DNA from: Lysinibacillus sp. BPa_S21
Lineage (GTDB): Bacteria > Bacillota > Bacilli > Bacillales_A > Planococcaceae
Assembly (NCBI RefSeq): GCF_023337795.1
Contig: NZ_JALIRS010000013.1
Span: 39,060-103,059 of the forward strand
Length of the DNA stretch: 64,000 nt
Reading direction: 5' to 3'
The stretch's first letter is position 1. Every line of letters begins with the position of its first letter. Made by a program: the position numbers and the translations under genes. This document shows positions 17,489 to 26,312 of the stretch, in pieces. Below the pieces are notes generated by a model. It was not told the origin of the DNA and did not search any database. It saw only the letters and a program-made list of their open reading frames with translations.

Positions 17489-17935
17489 AATCTTCCTCAC
17501 CAACACGACAATCCCAACAAAAACAATGGCACCAGCTGTATCCACCATAACATCCTGTCCGCTCATTGTGCGTCCTGGTGTAAAGCTTTGGCGAAACTCA
17601 TCAAGCATTGCTATAAGAGCTGTCCCGGCAATAGCGACAACTGCGGCGAACCGACGTTTACCCCATGCGAAGTAAATGCCGAGTGCGATGCAGCCGAATC
17701 CAGCGAAATGCGTGAATTTGCGAATTAAAAATTCTACAAACTTAAAGTAACCCCGTTCTTCTACAGAAACAACTGTGTCCCAATAAGGAATTTTTAAAAC
17801 CGATAATTGCTTTTCAAATGGTTTATTTGCTAATATTTGCTCCAATTCAGGAATAATAGACTGTTGTTCATAGGTCATACTAGAGGATATGACAAGTACT
17901 ACTAAAAACACTAGTAAGATAAGCCATTTTTTCAT
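17465..17935 (-). CDS. VanZ family membrane protein
   Basis: The 156-residue protein has an N-terminal membrane segment and three further segments, with the VanZ signature RKFTHFAGFG, LDEFRQSFTPGR and DVMVDTAGA. VanZ of enterococci gives low-level teicoplanin resistance; chromosomal relatives have no agreed role. Its start overlaps the stop of the upstream aldo/keto reductase (ATGA), so they are cotranscribed. Confidence 0.88.
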   Translation of the reverse strand: MKKWLILLVFLVVLVISSSMTYEQQSIIPELEQILANKPFEKQLSVLKIPYWDTVVSVEERGYFKFVEFLIRKFTHFAGFGCIALGIYFAWGKRRFAAVVAIAGTALIAMLDEFRQSFTPGRTMSGQDVMVDTAGAIVFVGIVVLVRKIFKRQRAL

Positions 17936-18831
17936 CGGTGATCCATATATTGTTCGGCTTTTGTTAGCTCTTTTGCTGCTTTAAAATCTGTTATCAAATT
18001 CATTTTTTCATAGGCGGCAAGTGTTTGCGCCAGCTGTTCTTGTGAGCTAGCCCCAATCACGGTTGAAGCGATAGCAGGTTCCTTTAGATTAAAGGCGATA
18101 GCTAGTGCATGTAAATCGTCAAAATGTGAGGATAAGCCTGTTAATACTACTGTTAATTCGTCCGCTGTATAGGTGTTAAAGCCGTTGACACGTTGTAAAC
18201 GTTCTTTCCAGCTATTTGTTAGTAAACCTTTTGCAACAGTCCCACGTGTTACGACGGAAGCACCTTCACTTGCAATAAAGTCTAACCATTCCTCTGGGCG
18301 ACGATCTAAAGCGCTATATTGCATCATGACACTTTTGGCAGAGCTTGCGGGTAAAAAACGCTTTAGTACATTTGGTCGAATCGAGGAAATACCATATTCT
18401 CGAATCAATCCATCTTTTTTCAAATTTTCAAAAGTGTCGATAATGCCATCCCAATCGTCTTCTATCGTCCCACCATGTAACTGATAAACATCAATATAGT
18501 CAGTACCTAGTCGTTTCAAGCTAGCGTGTAGAGCTTCCTTTATATAAGAAGGGGATGCATCCCAATGCCAACCGTCTACACCTTCTGTCCAACGATTACC
18601 AACTTTTGTAGCAACTAGAACATCCTGACGACGTTTCCCTAAAATAGCGCCAATCATTTCTTCATTGGCCCCAAAATCATATAAATCGGCTGTATCGATA
18701 TAATTAATGCCAGCATCTAGCGCCATATCGACGATTGCAGCAGCCTTTTTCTTATCTGTCGAAAGAGACATGCCCCCTAAACTAATTTCTGAAATGAACA
18801 ATTCACTTGAGCCAAGCTGTCTTTTTTTCAT
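17932..18831 (-). CDS. Aldo/keto reductase, YqkF-like
   Basis: The 299-residue NADPH-dependent TIM-barrel oxidoreductase shows the AKR catalytic residues: Asp and Tyr in IDTADLYDFGANE, Lys in VLVATKVG, His in VYQLHGG, and a C-terminal IGASSQEQL cofactor motif. The substrate is unknown. The ATG at 18831 follows GAAGGAGGGC; the upstream open frame crosses the divergent nudF leader. B. subtilis has yqkF next to nudF, the same arrangement as here. It is coupled to the vanZ gene. Confidence 0.88.
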   Translation of the reverse strand: MKKRQLGSSELFISEISLGGMSLSTDKKKAAAIVDMALDAGINYIDTADLYDFGANEEMIGAILGKRRQDVLVATKVGNRWTEGVDGWHWDASPSYIKEALHASLKRLGTDYIDVYQLHGGTIEDDWDGIIDTFENLKKDGLIREYGISSIRPNVLKRFLPASSAKSVMMQYSALDRRPEEWLDFIASEGASVVTRGTVAKGLLTNSWKERLQRVNGFNTYTADELTVVLTGLSSHFDDLHALAIAFNLKEPAIASTVIGASSQEQLAQTLAAYEKMNLITDFKAAKELTKAEQYMDHR

Positions 18832-18907
18832 GCTAATGCCCTCCTTCGATTTCTCTACTTGTAATGGTACAATGAACATATCTGAAGAACAAGCGAGGTT
18901 ATAGTCA

Positions 18908-19444
18908 ATGAAAAAGTTTGAAGAAAAAACGATAAAGACTACACCCATTTATGACGGGAAAATTGTAAAACTACAAATTGATGATGTCACTTTACCAAAT
19001 GGTAATGTTGCAAAAAGGGAGATTATTAAGCATCCAGGCGCAGTTGCGGTTATAGCTGTTACAGATGAAGGCAAATTAGTATTAGTGGAGCAATATCGCA
19101 AAGCTTTAGAACGTTCAATTATTGAAATTCCAGCTGGTAAGCTTGAACCAGGGGAGGAACCTATTGTAACCGCGCGCCGTGAATTAGAGGAAGAAACAGG
19201 TTACGGAGCACAGAGCTTAACTTATTTACAAGCGTTTGCAACATCCCCAGGCTTCGCAGATGAAATCATCCATCTATTTGTAGCTAAAGATTTATATAAA
19301 ATTGACAATAAGGCAGATCTAGATGAGGATGAATTTGTCGAATTAATAGAAGTTTCGTTGGAAGAGGCGGGGCAAATGGTGGCAGATGAGCGTATATACG
19401 ACGCCAAGACAGCGTTTGCAGTACTTTGGCTTGCAACACAATAA
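18908..19444 (+). CDS. nudF: ADP-ribose pyrophosphatase
   Basis: NudF hydrolyses ADP-ribose to AMP and ribose-5-phosphate. The 178-residue protein has a full Nudix box, GKLEPGEEPIVTARRELEEETGYG, and the EQYRKAL and AFATSPGFADE segments of the ADP-ribose subgroup. GAGGTT precedes the ATG. It is divergent from the aldo/keto reductase, with a candidate -10 TACAAT at 18868-18873, and is followed by the gene at the spoIIM position. Confidence 0.92.
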   Translation: MKKFEEKTIKTTPIYDGKIVKLQIDDVTLPNGNVAKREIIKHPGAVAVIAVTDEGKLVLVEQYRKALERSIIEIPAGKLEPGEEPIVTARRELEEETGYGAQSLTYLQAFATSPGFADEIIHLFVAKDLYKIDNKADLDEDEFVELIEVSLEEAGQMVADERIYDAKTAFAVLWLATQ

Positions 19445-19517
19445 GATCATAATCTTTAGCATAATAGAAGCGGACGAGCATAAGCTGTACAAACCTTGAT
19501 AGAAAAGGAGCATGTTT

Positions 19518-20030
19518 ATGTCTCGTACGGTGTCTATATTTTATCACGCTTCCATTATTGCTATGAGTTTCGTTTGCGGCGTTATCTTATTTCATATTAT
19601 TGGTGGGCCGAAAGCAGAGCCTTTTATTTCATTTATAGAGCCTCGTTTAACAAATGGGGACAGGCATTCTCTGTTTCGTTTAGTGTTACCTGTTGCTGTT
19701 TCAATCGCTCTCGTAATATTGCTTGCAACACATAATGTCCTAAAGGTTCTAGTGCGTGTTACAGTGGCAATGCGTGCAACCTTTTTTGGCTTTAGCTCGG
19801 TTTTTTTATTACAAAAGCTTGAGGCGTTCTGGGTTTATACGATTTGGTGGTTTCCATTTCAGCTTATCTATTGTATATTGTTGCTAAACCTATGCAATTT
19901 ACTTGTGCCAGCATGGTCAAAGCGAAAAATCGGAAAAATGATAAATGGTCGGACAATTTTGTTGAATTTTATCGGATTTTTCATCATAATAGTGGCTGAG
20001 TTTATTGTTATTTCTTATATTTTAAATTGA
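19518..20030 (+). CDS. Multi-pass membrane protein at the spoIIM position
   Basis: The 170-residue product has four to five hydrophobic segments and lies between nudF and fur, where B. subtilis keeps spoIIM, needed for septal peptidoglycan dissolution during engulfment. The size is a little short and the sequence similarity to SpoIIM is weak by eye (a central segment RATFFGFSSVFLLQKLEAFWVY and a following WWFPFQLIYCILLL). I therefore treat it as a positional, possibly divergent, SpoIIM. The ATG at 19518 has AGGAG 7 nt upstream. Confidence 0.5.
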   Translation: MSRTVSIFYHASIIAMSFVCGVILFHIIGGPKAEPFISFIEPRLTNGDRHSLFRLVLPVAVSIALVILLATHNVLKVLVRVTVAMRATFFGFSSVFLLQKLEAFWVYTIWWFPFQLIYCILLLNLCNLLVPAWSKRKIGKMINGRTILLNFIGFFIIIVAEFIVISYILN

Positions 20031-20094
20031 TAACTACAGAAATTTAGCATTAGGTAAAAATATACAAAAGCATATTCGAAATCTATTCACTATC

Positions 20095-20124
20095 TTGTAA
20101 TAGGATTTACTCCTTTGGTATAAT
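20095..20124 (+). promoter_or_regulatory. fur promoter
   Basis: TTGTAA (20095-20100), an 18-bp spacer and TATAAT (20119-20124) lie 25 bp before the fur start. Confidence 0.6.
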
Positions 20125-20148
20125 GGAAAGAGTTTAGGGGGGCGTCAC

Positions 20149-20613
20149 ATGGAGAGCCGAATTGATCGTATAAAAAAACAGTTGCATAGTGCTAGTTATA
20201 AGCTGACGCCGCAGCGAGAAGCAACAGTTGCTGTACTGCTGGAGCACGAGGAAGACCACCTAAGTGCAGAAGATGTTTACCTTTTAGTAAAAGAAAAGGC
20301 ACCTGAAATTGGTCTTGCTACTGTCTATAGAACGTTAGAATTACTAACTGAGCTCAAAATTGTCGACAAAATCAACTTTGGCGATGGCGTTTCGCGCTAT
20401 GATCTACGCCAAGAGGGAGCTGCGCATTTCCACCATCATCTAGTTTGTATCGAATGTGGTGCGGTTGATGAAATTCAAGAAGATTTACTTGAAGATGTGG
20501 AAGCCGTTGTTGAAAAACGTTGGAACTTTATCATAAAAGATCACCGACTAACATTCCACGGTATTTGCTGGCGCTGTCATGATAAAAACGACGAATCGAA
20601 TGAAGAAAAATAA
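20149..20613 (+). CDS. fur: Ferric uptake regulator Fur
   Basis: Fur represses iron-uptake genes when loaded with Fe2+. The 154-residue protein has the winged-helix domain (1-85; LTPQREATVAVLLE and IGLATVYRTLELLTEL recognition helix), the regulatory histidine cluster HFHHHLVC, and two CxxC zinc motifs (CIEC and CWRC). Position before xerD matches B. subtilis fur better than perR or zur. GGGGGG precedes the ATG. Confidence 0.93.
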   Translation: MESRIDRIKKQLHSASYKLTPQREATVAVLLEHEEDHLSAEDVYLLVKEKAPEIGLATVYRTLELLTELKIVDKINFGDGVSRYDLRQEGAAHFHHHLVCIECGAVDEIQEDLLEDVEAVVEKRWNFIIKDHRLTFHGICWRCHDKNDESNEEK

Positions 20614-20620
20614 CAAGAAG

Positions 20621-20659
20621 CTGTCTGTTTTAATCTTTTGATTAATCGGGCAGTTTTTT
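20621..20659 (+). terminator. fur terminator
   Basis: CTGTCTG-TTTAATC pairs imperfectly with GATTAAT-CGGGCAG, followed by six Ts. Confidence 0.8.
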
Positions 20660-20696
20660 GTTTTATATGAAATTAGCAATGTAGAATAGGGGACCG

Positions 20697-20728
20697 TTTT
20701 AGCACAATTCAAATTGCCGTGCTAAAAT
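20697..20728 (+). promoter_or_regulatory. xerD promoter with 9-bp dyad over the -10
   Basis: TTTTAGCAC (20697-20705) and GTGCTAAAA (20719-20727) are perfect inverted arms. The right arm contains an extended -10, TGCTAAAAT (20720-20728), 29 bp before the xerD start. A bound dimer would cover the promoter, so this is a candidate operator. The regulator is unknown. Confidence 0.55.
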
Positions 20729-20756
20729 AGAGAATAATTGACAGTAAGGGGGCGTT

Positions 20757-21662
20757 ATGATGAATGAATTCCAATATGCCATAGAGGATTATATCCATTT
20801 TATCCAAGTTGAACGACAATTATCCGATAATACATTAGCATCCTATCGCCGAGACTTAGAAAATTACGTGAATTTTTTGCGGGAAGTAGAGGGAATGTCT
20901 GATTTTCGAAGAGTGGATAGGACGACCATTTTACGCCATTTAGAGCAGCTGCGAATGCAAGGAAAGACAAGTCGTACTGTGGCTCGACACATCTCCTCCA
21001 TTCGTAGTTTCCATCAATTTCTACTACGGGAAAAACGAGCTGAAACAGATCCGACTGTCCATTTAGAAATGCCGACCATTGAGCAAAAGCTACCAAATGT
21101 ACTCTCTATCGAGGAAATAGAAGCTTTATTAGCGGCACCAAATCGCAGCAAACCACAAGGTATCCGCGATGTAGCGATGCTAGAGCTGTTATATGGGTCA
21201 GGAATGCGCATTAGTGAGCTGATTGCATTGGATTTAGCGGATATTCACTTGACGATGGGCTTTGTCCGCGTCTTTGGTAAGGGAGGCAAGGAGCGTATCA
21301 TTCCACTTGGAAAAAGTGCCCTTTTTGCATTAAGTACTTATTTAGATGGCGCACGAAGTCAATTACAAGGGAAATCTCCCAAAACAGAAGCTTTTTTTAT
21401 CAATCAACGAGGAAAACGTTTAACAAGGCAAGGTTGTTGGAAATTAATGAAGGAGCACGCCTTAAAAGCGGGCATCCAACATGAATTAACGCCACATACA
21501 TTACGTCATTCTTTTGCAACACATTTAGTGGAAAACGGTGCGGATTTGCGAGCAGTACAAGAGATGCTAGGGCATGCCGATATTTCTACAACACAAATTT
21601 ATACACATATTAGTAAATCCCGACTATCAGAGGTTTATAAGCAATTTCATCCACGCGCTTGA
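20757..21662 (+). CDS. xerD: Tyrosine recombinase XerD
   Basis: XerD with XerC resolves chromosome dimers at dif. The 301-residue protein has a SAM-like N-terminal core-binding domain (1-95) and a catalytic domain with the tetrad residues in GSGMRISEL (Arg), GKGGKERI (Lys), HTLRHSFATHLV (His/Arg) and LGHADISTTQIYTHI (His, then the nucleophile Tyr). Length and position between fur and deoB match B. subtilis xerD (ripX). AAGGGGG precedes two adjacent ATGs; the first is used. Confidence 0.95.
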   Translation: MMNEFQYAIEDYIHFIQVERQLSDNTLASYRRDLENYVNFLREVEGMSDFRRVDRTTILRHLEQLRMQGKTSRTVARHISSIRSFHQFLLREKRAETDPTVHLEMPTIEQKLPNVLSIEEIEALLAAPNRSKPQGIRDVAMLELLYGSGMRISELIALDLADIHLTMGFVRVFGKGGKERIIPLGKSALFALSTYLDGARSQLQGKSPKTEAFFINQRGKRLTRQGCWKLMKEHALKAGIQHELTPHTLRHSFATHLVENGADLRAVQEMLGHADISTTQIYTHISKSRLSEVYKQFHPRA

Positions 21663-21709
21663 AAATTATTAGTTAGTCGGATGTCTGACCTTTATTTTTC
21701 GCTGTTTTT

Positions 21710-21718
21710 TGGTAAAAT
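21710..21718 (+). promoter_or_regulatory. Extended -10 promoter of deoB-pdp
   Basis: TGGTAAAAT carries the TGn extension before TAAAAT, 28 bp from the deoB start. No good -35 is seen. Confidence 0.45.
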
Positions 21719-21746
21719 AGAGACAAGAGAGTAGGAGGCAAAATGA

Positions 21747-22928
21747 ATGAATAAACCATTTGAAAAAATCCATGTAGTAGTATTGGACTCGGTTGGAATT
21801 GGTGAAGCTCCAGACGCAGCAAATTTTGGAGATGTGGGTTCACATACTCTAGGACATATCGCTGAAAAAATGAATGGGCTTACAATGCCACATATGGAGT
21901 CTTTCGGCTTAGCAAACATTGAACCATTACAAGGTATGCAGGCTACTGACAAACCAAAGGCATACTACGGAAAAATGCAAGAAGCATCTGTTGGGAAAGA
22001 TACGATGACAGGGCATTGGGAAATTATGGGTTTGAATATCGATAAACCGTTTAAGGTGTACCCTGAGGGATTCCCAGCTGAGCTTATTGCAGAATTGGAA
22101 AAACGTACAGGCCGCAAAGTACTTTGCAATAAACCTGCAAGTGGCACACAAGTAATCGAAGACTTCGGCAAGGAGCATATGGAGACAGGAGCGATTATTG
22201 TCTATACATCTGCTGATCCTGTTTTGCAAATTGCTGCCCATGAAGAAATTATTCCATTAGAGGAATTATATAAAATTTGTGAAATTGCTCGTGAGCTAAC
22301 ATTACAGCCAGAATATTTAGTTGGCCGTGTTATTGCTCGTCCATTTATCGGTACACCAGGAAACTTCACGCGTACATCTAATCGTCATGACTATGCGTTA
22401 AAGCCGTTTGGTCGTACAACGATGAATGTCTTAAAGGATGCAGGGTTAGATGTTATCGCAATCGGAAAAATCTCAGATATTTTCAACGGTGAAGGCGTTA
22501 CTGATGCTGTACGTACAAAAAATAATACAGATGGTATGGATAAGTTTGCAGAGGTAGTGCGCCGTGATTTCCATGGTATTAGTTTCTTAAACTTAGTGGA
22601 CTTTGATGCGAATTTTGGACATCGTCGTGACCCAATAGGTTATGGCAACGCACTTCAAGAATTTGATGCACGTTTACCAGAAATTACTGAAGCGATGACA
22701 GAGGATGATTTACTAATCATTACGGCAGACCACGGGAATGATCCAACATTCCCAGGGACAGATCATACGCGTGAATATGTACCGTTAATTATCTATTCAC
22801 CACGCTTTAACGGTGGTAGTGAACTAGCACTACGTGAAACGTTTGCAGATATTGCAGCAACAGTAGCTGAAAACTTCAAAGTAGAAGCACCAGCGTTTGG
22901 CAAAAGCTTCTTAAATGATCTGAAGTAA
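21747..22928 (+). CDS. deoB: Phosphopentomutase
   Basis: DeoB interconverts (deoxy)ribose-1-phosphate and the 5-phosphate in nucleoside salvage. The 393-residue alkaline-phosphatase-superfamily protein shows the metal sites [13 protein letters not shown] near the start and [22 protein letters not shown] near the end, and the phosphorylated Thr in [19 protein letters not shown] precedes the ATG. It is followed after 14 bp by pdp, whose product it consumes. Confidence 0.96.
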   Translation: MNKPFEKIHVVVLDSVGIGEAPDAANFGDVGSHTLGHIAEKMNGLTMPHMESFGLANIEPLQGMQATDKPKAYYGKMQEASVGKDTMTGHWEIMGLNIDKPFKVYPEGFPAELIAELEKRTGRKVLCNKPASGTQVIEDFGKEHMETGAIIVYTSADPVLQIAAHEEIIPLEELYKICEIARELTLQPEYLVGRVIARPFIGTPGNFTRTSNRHDYALKPFGRTTMNVLKDAGLDVIAIGKISDIFNGEGVTDAVRTKNNTDGMDKFAEVVRRDFHGISFLNLVDFDANFGHRRDPIGYGNALQEFDARLPEITEAMTEDDLLIITADHGNDPTFPGTDHTREYVPLIIYSPRFNGGSELALRETFADIAATVAENFKVEAPAFGKSFLNDLK

Positions 22929-22942
22929 GGGGGATTATCGAT

Positions 22943-24193
22943 ATGAATATGGCGCAGCTATTTGAAAAGAAGAAACAAGGCAAGGAGCTATCACAGGCTG
23001 AAATTCAGTATTTTGTAGAGGGTTATACGACTGGTACAATTCCTGATTATCAAGCAAGCTCACTACTGATGGCAATCCGTTTATTGGGTATGACATATGA
23101 TGAAACATTTTATTTAACAAAGGCAATGATTGAATCTGGAGATGTCATTGATTTATCATCTATTGAAGGTTTTAAAATTGATAAACACTCAACAGGCGGT
23201 GTAGGAGATAAAGTGACACTAATCGTCACGCCTATCATTGCTGCACTAGATATTCCGGTAGCGAAGTTTAGTGGTAAAGGTCTAGGTATTACAGGTGGTA
23301 CAATCGATAAATTAGAATCCATTCGTGGCTTAAAAACAGAGCTTTCATCACAAGAATTTATCGACAATGTCAATAAACATAAAATTGCAGTGGCTGGTCA
23401 AACAGGCAATCTTGTACCAGCTGACAAAAAATTATATGCGTTACGAGATGTGACGGGTACTGTCGATTCTACCCCACTAATTGCCGCATCTATTATGAGT
23501 AAGAAAATTGCAAGTGGTGCTGACGGCATTGTACTTGATGTCAAATGTGGCTCAGGTGCATTTATGAAAACAGAAGAAGAAGCGCAGGTTTTAGCTGAAA
23601 CGATGACTGCTATCGGTGAAAAGCTGGGGCGTAAAGTAGTCGCTCATATTAGTGACATGGACAATCCACTTGGAAAAATGATTGGCAATAAGCTTGAAGT
23701 AGTGGAAGCGTTTGCTTTATTAAGCGGTCGTATGGATGAAACACATGAGGATCTACTGGAGGAATGTATTATTATTTCTTCTTTAATGTACCAAGTGGCA
23801 GCAGGCGTAAATGAGGCGGAAGCAACAGCAGCTGTGAAACGAGTATTAGAGGATGGTTCAGCCGCTACAAAATTCGAGGAATTTATCGTAGCACAAGGTG
23901 GCGATTTAGCTGATATCGTGCAAAAAGACACAGCTAACAAAGTAGCTGTCAAAGCACCTACTGAAGGGACTGTAGGGACGATTAATGCACTATTAATCGG
24001 AGAAGCTAGCGTTGGTCTTGGCGCAGGTCGATTAACAAAAGAATCAGCGCTTGATTACGATGCTGGTATTCAATTAATCGCTAAAAAAGGTGACCATGTT
24101 CGCGCTGGCGAGACGATTGCTTATCTATATTCAAATCGTCAAATCGATGAGGAAACCATCGAAAAAGTACTAAAAGCTTATACAATTGCATAA
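22943..24193 (+). CDS. pdp: Pyrimidine-nucleoside phosphorylase
   Basis: This enzyme splits uridine, deoxyuridine or thymidine with phosphate into base and (deoxy)ribose-1-phosphate. The 416-residue protein has the phosphate loop KHSTGGVGDK, SGKGLGITGGTIDKLESI, PADKKLYALRDVTGTV and LDVKCGSGAFMKT. It is a little shorter than many family members (about 433). GGGGGA precedes the ATG; an ATG two codons on is possible. It forms an operon with deoB. B. subtilis has pupG at this position. Confidence 0.94.
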   Translation: MNMAQLFEKKKQGKELSQAEIQYFVEGYTTGTIPDYQASSLLMAIRLLGMTYDETFYLTKAMIESGDVIDLSSIEGFKIDKHSTGGVGDKVTLIVTPIIAALDIPVAKFSGKGLGITGGTIDKLESIRGLKTELSSQEFIDNVNKHKIAVAGQTGNLVPADKKLYALRDVTGTVDSTPLIAASIMSKKIASGADGIVLDVKCGSGAFMKTEEEAQVLAETMTAIGEKLGRKVVAHISDMDNPLGKMIGNKLEVVEAFALLSGRMDETHEDLLEECIIISSLMYQVAAGVNEAEATAAVKRVLEDGSAATKFEEFIVAQGGDLADIVQKDTANKVAVKAPTEGTVGTINALLIGEASVGLGAGRLTKESALDYDAGIQLIAKKGDHVRAGETIAYLYSNRQIDEETIEKVLKAYTIA

Positions 24194-24205
24194 ATGATGA
24201 ATGGA

Positions 24206-24243
24206 AGCGAGAACTCTCTTTAAAGGGGGCTCTCGCTTTTTTG
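24206..24243 (+). terminator. deoB-pdp terminator
   Basis: AGCGAGA (24206-24212) pairs with TCTCGCT (24231-24237); the inner part is also self-complementary, and a T run follows. Confidence 0.85.
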
Positions 24244-24268
24244 TGTTCTAAAAAAACGTAGAGTTAAA

Positions 24269-25450
24269 GCGGGGGAAGAATAGTCAGGGCGAGGTGAAAA
24301 AGACAGAGCGACGGAAAGAATGGCCCAGACAATGGAAAGAAGGGGCAAAGTGACGGAAAGAAAGGCCAAGGTGACGGAAAGAAATCAGAGAGAGGGAAAG
24401 AAGAGCCAGAGCGACGGAAAGTAGGGGCAAAGTGACGGAAAGAAGAGCTAGGGTGACGGAAAGAAGGGCCAAAGCGACGGGAAGAATGGCTAGGGTGACG
24501 GAAAGAAATCAGAGAGAGGGAAAGAAGAGCCAGGGTGACGGATAGAAGAACCGAAGCGACGGAAAGAAGAGCCGAAGCGACGGAAAGAAAGGCCAGGGTG
24601 ACGGGAAGAAATCAGAGCGACGGATAGAATGGTTGAAGAGACGGAAAGAATGGTTGAAGAGACGGAAAGAATAGTCAGAGCGACGGAAAGAAGGGCCAGG
24701 GTGAAGGAAAGAAGACAGAGCGACGGAAAGAAGGGCCAAGGCGACGGAAAGTAGGGCCAATGCGATGGAAAGAAGGGGCAAAGTGACGGAAAGAATAGTC
24801 AGAGCGACGGAAAGAAAGGCCAGGGCGACGGAAAGAATGGCCGAAGCGACGGAAAGAAAGGCCAGGGTGACGGAAAGAAGGGGCAAAGTGACGGAAAGAA
24901 AGGCCGAGGCGACGGAAAGGATGGTCAAGATGACGGAAAGAAGAGCCAGAGCGACGTAAAGGATGGCCCAGGTGACGGAAAGAAGGGCCAAGGCGACGGA
25001 AAGAAGACAGAGCGACGGAAAGAAGACAGAGCGACGGAAAGAAGACAATGCAACGGAAAGAAGGGCCAGAGTGACGGAAAGAAGGGGCAAAGCGACGGAA
25101 AGAATGGTCAGAACGACGGAAAGAATGGTCAGAACGACGGGAAGAATGGCCAGAGCGACGGGAAGAATGGCCAGGGTGACGGAAAGAAGACAGAGCGACG
25201 GATAGAAGAACCGAAGTGACGGAAAGAATAGTCAGAGCGACGGAAAGAAGAGCCGAAGCGACGGAAAGAAGACAGAGCGATGGAAAGTAGGGCCAGGGTG
25301 ACGGAAAGAATAGTCAGAGCGACGGAAAGAAAGGCCAAGGCGATGGAAAGGATGGTCAAGATGACGGAAAGAAAGTCTAAAGTGACGGAAAGAAATCAGA
25401 GCGACGGATAGAATGGCTGAAGAGACGGAAAGAATAGTCTGAGCGACGGA
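24269..25450. repeat. 1.2-kb tandem array of ACGGAAAG units (21-bp and 19-bp steps)
   Basis: The motif ACGGAAAG, usually within GCGACGGAAAGAA, recurs dozens of times. The stretch 24723-24996 has 13 consecutive steps of exactly 21 bp (24723, 24744, 24765, 24786, 24807 and so on). Shorter 19-bp steps occur where the filler reads GAAGACAGAGCG. The spacer (mostly GGGCCAAG, ATGGTCAG, AGGCCGAG variants) changes freely. The strand is strongly purine-rich. Open frames on the minus strand are low-complexity by-products of a step divisible by three. Confidence 0.92.
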
Positions 25451-25461
25451 AAGAAGACAGA

Positions 25462-25745
25462 GCGATGAATAGAACCGACAAACATGGACAGAACTGCCAA
25501 AATCATGGATAGAACTATCAATTTCCGTGGATAGGCCCGCCAAATCCGTGGATAGAACCTCCAAAGTGACGGATAGCCCCGGCAAACGTGGATAGAACCG
25601 TCAAAATAGCGGATAGAACTATCAAATTCGTGGATAGAGCCACCCAAAATCGTGGATAGAACTGCAAAAAAAGTGGATAGAACCGTCAAACGTGGATAGA
25701 ACCTTCAAAGTGACGGGTAGCCCCGCCAAATCGACAGAAAGAAGA
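25462..25745. repeat. Second tandem array of GTGGATAGAAC units
   Basis: Directly after the first array, units of GTGGATAGAACCG with a filler such as TCAAAAT repeat at 19-22-bp steps (starts at 25484, 25505, 25527, 25548, 25569, 25588, 25609, 25630, 25652, 25673, 25692, 25713). Two units revert to the ACGGATAG form, so the two arrays are related. From 25746 to the spoIIAA start there are 213 bp without a recognised gene; they presumably hold the spoIIA promoter, which I could not place with confidence. Confidence 0.88.
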
Positions 25746-25958
25746 GCGTAAACATTTGCTGGCCGTTAGCATAATAATAATTCTTGTGAAAAGTGTCAGC
25801 CAGGTTTAAAAAATGTTGATATATCCCATACTGCAATTAACCTAAAAGGCTATGAGTATGTCGATTTGCCACTATTTCGGAAGACTTTGCACTAGTTCTG
25901 TCAGCCGCAAGGAATCACCACAGTGAATGTGGAATTGCACGAGGAGGAGGCGATGTTC

Positions 25959-26312
25959 ATGCATTTTCAATTAGAAATGGTAACAAGAGAGACAGTAGTT
26001 ATACGTTTATTTGGGGAGCTCGATCATCATGCAGTTGAGCAAATTCGAGCTAAAATTTCTACAGCAATTTTTCAGGGGACTGTTACGACTATCATTTGGA
26101 ACCTAGAGGGGCTTTCTTTTATGGATAGTTCAGGTGTTGGTTTAGTGCTTGGGCGAATGCGTGAGTTAGAAGCAGTCGCTGGACGAACAATTTTATTGAA
26201 TCCATCGCCGACAATGCGAAAGGTATTTCAATTTTCAGGGTTAGGGCCGTGGATGATGGATGCAACTGAAGAAGAAGCGATTGATCGAGTTAGGGGGATT
26301 GTAAATGGATAA
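25959..26312 (+). CDS. spoIIAA: Anti-sigma F factor antagonist SpoIIAA
   Basis: Unphosphorylated SpoIIAA binds SpoIIAB and frees SigF in the forespore. The 117-residue STAS protein has the phosphorylated serine in LSFMDSSGVGLVLGR. The ATG at 25959 is chosen because GGAGG lies 8 nt upstream and the product MHFQLEMVTRE then aligns with the usual start. It overlaps spoIIAB by 8 nt. B. subtilis has dacF upstream; here a large repeat array fills that place. Confidence 0.95.
   Translation: MHFQLEMVTRETVVIRLFGELDHHAVEQIRAKISTAIFQGTVTTIIWNLEGLSFMDSSGVGLVLGRMRELEAVAGRTILLNPSPTMRKVFQFSGLGPWMMDATEEEAIDRVRGIVNG

Noticed and set aside
24509..25689. Several open frames of 60-190 residues on both strands within the repeat arrays (for example LLSVALA-type heptads)
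   Set aside because: They are low-complexity translations of the 21-bp repeat, change frame at each 19-bp step, and lack ribosome sites.
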